Source: Ferranicluibacter rubi (lineage in GTDB: Bacteria > Pseudomonadota > Alphaproteobacteria > Rhizobiales > Rhizobiaceae). From it: a stretch of DNA of 64,000 nt. Shown piece after piece: positions 60,363 to 64,000 of the stretch; positions within the stretch are counted from its first letter, which is position 1, and every line of letters begins with the position of its first letter. A model generated the notes under the pieces. The model had not been told where the DNA came from and did not search any database. It worked only from the letters and a program-made list of their open reading frames with translations. A program made the translations under genes and the position numbers. The stretch is from positions 434,001-498,000 of the forward strand of contig NZ_JAANCM010000001.1 in NCBI RefSeq assembly GCF_011603255.1, written 5' to 3'.

Positions 60363-60800
60363 ATGAAAATCGCCATCGGAGCCGACAGCGCCGGCAAGCC
60401 GCTTCTCGACGTCATCGCCAAGCATCTCGCGACCCGCAATGATATCGAGGTCACCGACCTCAGCCAGCAGGGCTTCTATGCGGACCTGTCGCAGAAGCTC
60501 GCACAGACCATCGTCGACGGCGAGAACGAGCGCGGCATCCTCTTCTGCGGCACCGGCATCGGCGTCAGCATTTCTGCCAACAAGGTGCCCGGCATCCGGG
60601 CGGCGCTGACGCACGATACCTATTCGGCGGAACGCGCCGCAAAGTCGAACAATGCCCAGATCATTACCATGGGCGCCCGCGTCATCGGGCCGGAACTCGC
60701 CAAGGCGATCGTCGATACCTGGCTTGCTTCCGAGTTCGATCCGAGTGGCTCGTCGGCCGACAACGTAAAGGCGATCGATCGTCTCGACACCGCGAAATAA
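60363..60800 (+). CDS. rpiB: RpiB/LacAB family sugar-phosphate isomerase (EryI-like)
   Basis: A 145-residue isomerase of the RpiB/LacAB fold. It starts [15 protein letters not shown] with a typical GADSAG-type motif and contains [20 protein letters not shown], with the catalytic Cys in FCGTGIG. Then [20 protein letters not shown] and [13 protein letters not shown]. In the ery operon this enzyme (EryI) isomerises D-erythrose-4-phosphate; ribose-5-phosphate is the substrate of ordinary RpiB. It is 29 bases after the TpiA-like gene and ends the operon, followed by a terminator. Confidence 0.88.
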   Translation: MKIAIGADSAGKPLLDVIAKHLATRNDIEVTDLSQQGFYADLSQKLAQTIVDGENERGILFCGTGIGVSISANKVPGIRAALTHDTYSAERAAKSNNAQIITMGARVIGPELAKAIVDTWLASEFDPSGSSADNVKAIDRLDTAK

Positions 60801-60851
60801 CATTCCCTTCCGCCGGTCGCGCAGATCCTCCCTCGCGATCCCGGAAACAGA

Positions 60852-60878
60852 CGCCCGGCAGCGATGCCGGGCGTTTTT
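60852..60878 (+). terminator. Intrinsic terminator after rpiB
   Basis: CGCCCGGCA (60852-60860) pairs perfectly with TGCCGGGCG (60865-60873) over a GCGA loop, followed by TTTTT at 60874-60878. This is a textbook rho-independent terminator. Confidence 0.85.
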
Positions 60879-60891
60879 CGTTGCACATCGA

Positions 60892-63174
60892 TCAGGCGCG
60901 GACGCGCAGGAGGCGTAAAGCGTTGATGGTGACGAGCACCGTCGCCCCGGTATCCGCCAGGATGGCCGGCCACAGGCCTGTGATGCCAACCACGGTCGTC
61001 ACGAGAAACACGGCCTTCAGACCGAGCGCGACGGCGATGTTCTGGCGAATGTTGGCCATGCAGCGTTTCGACAGATCGATCAGCGCCGCGACATCGGCGA
61101 TGCGCCCGTGGAGAATGGCGGCATCCGCGGTTTCCAGCGCCACATCCGTACCGCCGCCGATGGCGATGCCGATATCGGCGGCCGCCAGTGCCGGCGCATC
61201 GTTGATGCCGTCTCCGACCTTGGCAACCGTCGCGCCCTGCGCCTTCAGTTCGCGCACGATGGTCTGCTTGTCCTCAGGCATCAGTTCGGCCCGCACGTCG
61301 ATGCCGAGGTCACGCCCGACGGCCTCTGCGACGCGGCGGTTGTCGCCGGTGAGCATCACGGTGCGGATGCCGGCTGCCTTCAGTGCCACAAGTGCCTGCC
61401 GTGCGTCCTTGCGCGGCTCGTCGCGCATGGCGATGGCGCCGGCCACCTGACCATCGATGACAAGTACCGACACGGTCTTGCCATCGTCGTTGAGCGCTTG
61501 GATCGCACTTGACTGCTCGGCGGAGAGCGGCGCGATCTCGCCTGCGGCACGGGGCGAGCCGAGGAAAAGCTTTTGCTGGCCGACCGTGCCCGTGACCCCT
61601 TTGCCGCCCAAGGCTGATGCGCCTTCGGCTGTGGGATAGGCAATGCCCTCCGCCTCCGCCCGGGCGAGGATGGCGAGCGCCAGAGGATGGCTCGACTCCG
61701 CATCGAGCGCGGCCGAGAGCCGCAGGATGTCGCTCTCCGCAACCGCGAAGGCAAGAATATCGGTGACGACGGGACGGCCTTCGGTCAGCGTCCCCGTCTT
61801 GTCGAAGGCGACGGTATCGACCGTGCCGAGCTTTTCGAGGACGGCGCCGCCCTTGACCAGCAGGCCTCGGCGGGCGCCTGCCGACAGGGAGGCGGCGATG
61901 GCGGCCGGCGTCGAGATGACCAGCGCGCAGGGGCAGCCGATGAGCAGGATGGCGAGACCCTTGTAGACCCACTCCGACCAGGATCCTCCCGCCAGAAGCG
62001 GCGGCAGGATGGCGACCAGCGCGGCGACCACGACCACGCCCGGCGTGTAGTAACGCGAGAAACGATCGATGAAGCGCTCGGTCGGCGCCTTTGCCTCCTG
62101 CGCTTCCTCCACGAGGCGCACGACCCGGGCGATGGTGTTATCGGCCGCTGCCGCCGTCACCGTGACGCGCAACACGCCTTCGCCATTGACGGTGCCGGCA
62201 AAGACCGGATCATTCGCGGTCTTGCGGACGGGCACGCTTTCGCCCGTCACCGGCGCTTCGTCGATCGCGCTTTCGCCGGAGATGATATCGCCATCGGCCG
62301 GAATGCGGTCGCCGGGGCGGATGCGGATGATGTTGCCGGGAACGAGCGTGTCTGCCGGCACCTCGCGCGTGGCGCCGTTGTCATCGAGGAAAGCCGTTTT
62401 CGGCACGAGATCCGACAAGGCCTGGATGCTGCGCCGCGCCCGGCTGGCCGCTACACCCTCCAGCAGTTCGCCGACGAGAAACAGGAAGACGACGGCCGCC
62501 GCCTCCTCGCCCGCATCGATGATGACGGCGCCGATTGCCGCGATGGTCATCAGCATTTCGATCGAAAAGGGCGTTCCCGCCAGCGCCGCCATGATGGCGC
62601 GCCGGCCGATGGGCACGAGGCCGACGAGAAGCGCAATGAGGAAGGCGTTCGAGGCGAGCGGGGGGAAGAGGTGCCCGACCGCATAGGCCAGCACCAGGGC
62701 ACCGCCGCAGAGAAGTGTCAGCCGGCCCTTGTCGGAGGCCCACCAGGGCCCGGACGTTGGCCCGTGGTCGTGCCCGTGCAGGCCCGAGGATGGAGCGGCA
62801 GCCGCGTTTGCCGGACTCTGATCATGTTGATGATGCTTGTGGTCATGGTCGCCTTGGCCGTGGCTTTCATGTTCATGGTCGTCATGGGCGTGCCCTCCGC
62901 AGCAGGCCGAGGCCTGCGGAGCCGTTTTTACCGGCGTCCGGTTTGCGGGCACGGTCTTGTAGCCGAGACCCGACACCTTGCGGGCCAAAGCGGGAAGGTC
63001 CGTCGTCTCGTCATGGTGGACGGTCATGGCCTGCGTTGTCACCGAGACCGCGACATCGGCGACGCCCGGTAGCCGCCGGACGGCTGTGTCGATCTTGGAC
63101 GCGCAGGAGGCGCAGTCCATGCCTGAAACGTCGAATCGTGTTTGCCGCATCTCGCCCATCATCATCTCCGTCAC
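60892..63174 (-). CDS. Heavy-metal-translocating P1B-type ATPase (Zn/Cd/Pb exporter)
   Basis: A 760-residue efflux ATPase. Residues 12-75 are an HMA domain with GMDCASCASKID (Cys21, Cys24), followed by a Cys pair (91-92) and a His-rich stretch up to about 138 (HAHDDHEHESHG and DHDHKHHQHD). Eight membrane helices are expected; the ion site is CPC (414-416) in IGCPCALVIS. Phospho-Asp458 lies in FDKTGTLTEG. The last helix has ILADTGATVLVTINALRLLR, the DxG pattern of the ZntA/CadA subgroup (Zn, Cd, Pb) rather than Cu pumps. A MerR-type operator lies upstream (63195-63211). Confidence 0.93.
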   Translation of the reverse strand: MTEMMMGEMRQTRFDVSGMDCASCASKIDTAVRRLPGVADVAVSVTTQAMTVHHDETTDLPALARKVSGLGYKTVPANRTPVKTAPQASACCGGHAHDDHEHESHGQGDHDHKHHQHDQSPANAAAAPSSGLHGHDHGPTSGPWWASDKGRLTLLCGGALVLAYAVGHLFPPLASNAFLIALLVGLVPIGRRAIMAALAGTPFSIEMLMTIAAIGAVIIDAGEEAAAVVFLFLVGELLEGVAASRARRSIQALSDLVPKTAFLDDNGATREVPADTLVPGNIIRIRPGDRIPADGDIISGESAIDEAPVTGESVPVRKTANDPVFAGTVNGEGVLRVTVTAAAADNTIARVVRLVEEAQEAKAPTERFIDRFSRYYTPGVVVVAALVAILPPLLAGGSWSEWVYKGLAILLIGCPCALVISTPAAIAASLSAGARRGLLVKGGAVLEKLGTVDTVAFDKTGTLTEGRPVVTDILAFAVAESDILRLSAALDAESSHPLALAILARAEAEGIAYPTAEGASALGGKGVTGTVGQQKLFLGSPRAAGEIAPLSAEQSSAIQALNDDGKTVSVLVIDGQVAGAIAMRDEPRKDARQALVALKAAGIRTVMLTGDNRRVAEAVGRDLGIDVRAELMPEDKQTIVRELKAQGATVAKVGDGINDAPALAAADIGIAIGGGTDVALETADAAILHGRIADVAALIDLSKRCMANIRQNIAVALGLKAVFLVTTVVGITGLWPAILADTGATVLVTINALRLLRVRA

Positions 63175-63185
63175 GTGATGAACCC

Positions 63186-63216
63186 CTTGTAAAGGCTCTA
63201 GCGACTAGAGCTACAA
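63186..63216 (-). promoter_or_regulatory. MerR-family operator and promoter of the metal ATPase gene
   Basis: The perfect 17-base dyad GCTCTAG-CGA-CTAGAGC (63195-63211) lies between a -35-like TTGTAG (63211-63216) and a -10-like TACAAG (63186-63191) read on the minus strand, with a 19-base spacer. Overlong spacers with a central dyad are the hallmark of ZntR/CadR/PbrR-controlled promoters. The ATPase start is 12 bases further on. Confidence 0.75.
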
Positions 63217-63299
63217 GACCGAAAATGATGGGACATGCGTTTCCTGCATCCGAGCCGGACGCGCAGGCGTAAGACGGGCAGCATAAGGATACGAGGATC

Positions 63300-63854
63300 A
63301 TGGCCGAGAGCGAGGACGAACAACGCGACGAGGCGCGCTCAGCGGATCTCGACCATCGGCCCCTGATTGTCACGGTCGAGATGGAGGCGGCGGCGCAGGC
63401 ACATTTCGATCATCTGCGGAGCCGGTATTTCCCGCCGGAGCGAAACTGGCTTTCCGCGCATATCACGCTGTTTCATGCCCTGCCGGGCAAGGAACGAGAG
63501 GCCATAGCGCAGCATCTCGCGCAGGCTGTTGCCGGGCGATCGCCGATCACGGTGACGGTCGAGCGTGTGCGCTTCCTTGGAAACGGCGTTGCCTTTGCGC
63601 TGTCGAGCCCGGCACTACAGGGCCTGCGAGCCTTGCTCGCCCAGCGTTTTCAGCCATGGCTGACGCGGCAGGACGAGCAGGGCTTCCGGCCGCATGTGAC
63701 GGTGCAGAACAAAGTTCCGGCGGAGACGGCGCGTGCGCTTCAGGCCACCTTGTCCGAAGACTTCGCGCCGTGGGATTTTACCGTCACCGGCCTTTCCCTC
63801 TGGCACTATGACGGTGGCCCCTGGGAGAAGGCGGCCCGCTTTCCGCTCTGCTGA
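63300..63854 (+). CDS. 2H phosphoesterase (2'-5' RNA ligase/CPDase family)
   Basis: A 184-residue protein with the two HxTx motifs of the 2H superfamily: LSAHITLFHALPG near residue 58 and FRPHVTVQNKVPA near residue 135. Members (ThpR, LigT) hydrolyse 2',3'-cyclic phosphates or ligate tRNA halves. The N-terminal 20 residues are acidic and variable. It is divergent from the metal ATPase gene; the two are probably unrelated in function. The substrate is unknown. Confidence 0.85.
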   Translation: MAESEDEQRDEARSADLDHRPLIVTVEMEAAAQAHFDHLRSRYFPPERNWLSAHITLFHALPGKEREAIAQHLAQAVAGRSPITVTVERVRFLGNGVAFALSSPALQGLRALLAQRFQPWLTRQDEQGFRPHVTVQNKVPAETARALQATLSEDFAPWDFTVTGLSLWHYDGGPWEKAARFPLC

Positions 63855-63859
63855 CGGCG

Positions 63860-64000
63860 TCACGTGCGGGCGCGGTGACCGGTCTCCGGGTCGGCATCGG
63901 CGCCGGCTTCCAGGCGCTCGGTGTAGCGGCGCATCATTTCGAGCTGAACTTCGGTCTGGAAGTCCATGACCTGATGGTGGATATCGTCCTCGTCACAGCC
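63860..64000 (-). CDS. C-terminal end of an unidentified gene (truncated by the window edge)
   Basis: The minus-strand frame is open from base 64000 to a TGA at 63860-63862 and encodes 46 residues, including VMDFQTEVQLEMMRRYTERL, a hydrophilic helical tail, with an Ala/Asp-rich end. It converges with the 2H phosphoesterase gene with five bases between the stops. I cannot name it from this fragment. Confidence 0.5.
   Translation of the reverse strand, partial: GCDEDDIHHQVMDFQTEVQLEMMRRYTERLEAGADADPETGHRART

Noticed and set aside
1-64000. tRNA genes, CRISPR arrays, insertion sequences or prophage
   Set aside because: Reading the intergenic stretches showed no cloverleaf-like sequence, no spaced direct-repeat array, and no transposase or integrase reading frame.

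Overview
The window is GC-rich and reads as the chromosome of an alphaproteobacterium of the Rhizobiaceae (Rhizobium/Agrobacterium/Ensifer group). The grounds are inference from gene content and order: a PTA-fused malic enzyme next to the ornithine-lipid gene olsB, the block lptC-lptA-lptB-rpoN-hpf-ptsN, and the block grpE-hrcA-rph-rdgB-hemW are typical of that family. I saw no tRNA, rRNA, insertion sequence, phage gene or CRISPR array.

Layout. 1-24.7 kb is conserved housekeeping: malic enzyme C-terminal half, olsB, a hybrid histidine kinase, lspA, two RNA methyltransferases, a CoxG-like protein, a LapA-domain protein, ihfB, sppA, lptCAB, rpoN, hpf, ptsN, an SDR plus aldonolactone oxidase pair, grpE/hrcA, rph, a VOC protein, rdgB, hemW and an M29 aminopeptidase. 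24.8-37.2 kb is an accessory surface-polysaccharide (capsule/K-antigen type) locus. It has an ABC-2 permease, a KpsE-like co-polymerase, an outer-membrane export lipoprotein, three polysaccharide pyruvyl transferase paralogues, two GT4 glycosyltransferases, a divergent KpsT-like ATPase, a one-domain KpsC-like (Kdo transferase family) protein and one unrecognised protein. A class III nucleotide cyclase follows.

38.7-45.3 kb holds the most interesting system: a FadR-type regulator divergent from a RuBisCO-like protein, a four-carbon acid sugar kinase family protein, a Gfo/Idh/MocA dehydrogenase and a large lactonase-like protein. This set matches the bacterial D-apiose pathway (ApsD, ApnL, OiaK, OiaX). 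The oxidoisomerase ApnO and any sugar transporter are missing from the window. Two copies of an identical 15-base box precede the two halves of the operon and are probable operators.

45.4-64 kb mixes gamma-glutamyltransferase, an MhqD/MhqO-like esterase and dioxygenase pair, glycogen/trehalose enzymes (treZ, glgX, glgA), small stress-type or hypothetical proteins, a TetR regulator with a clear palindromic operator, pncB, a DeoR-tpiA-rpiB trio resembling the tail of the erythritol operon, a Zn/Cd/Pb P-type ATPase with a MerR-type operator but no adjacent MerR gene, a 2H phosphoesterase, and the C-terminal end of one more gene at the right edge.

Functions come from recognised motifs, lengths and gene order only; no database search was run.
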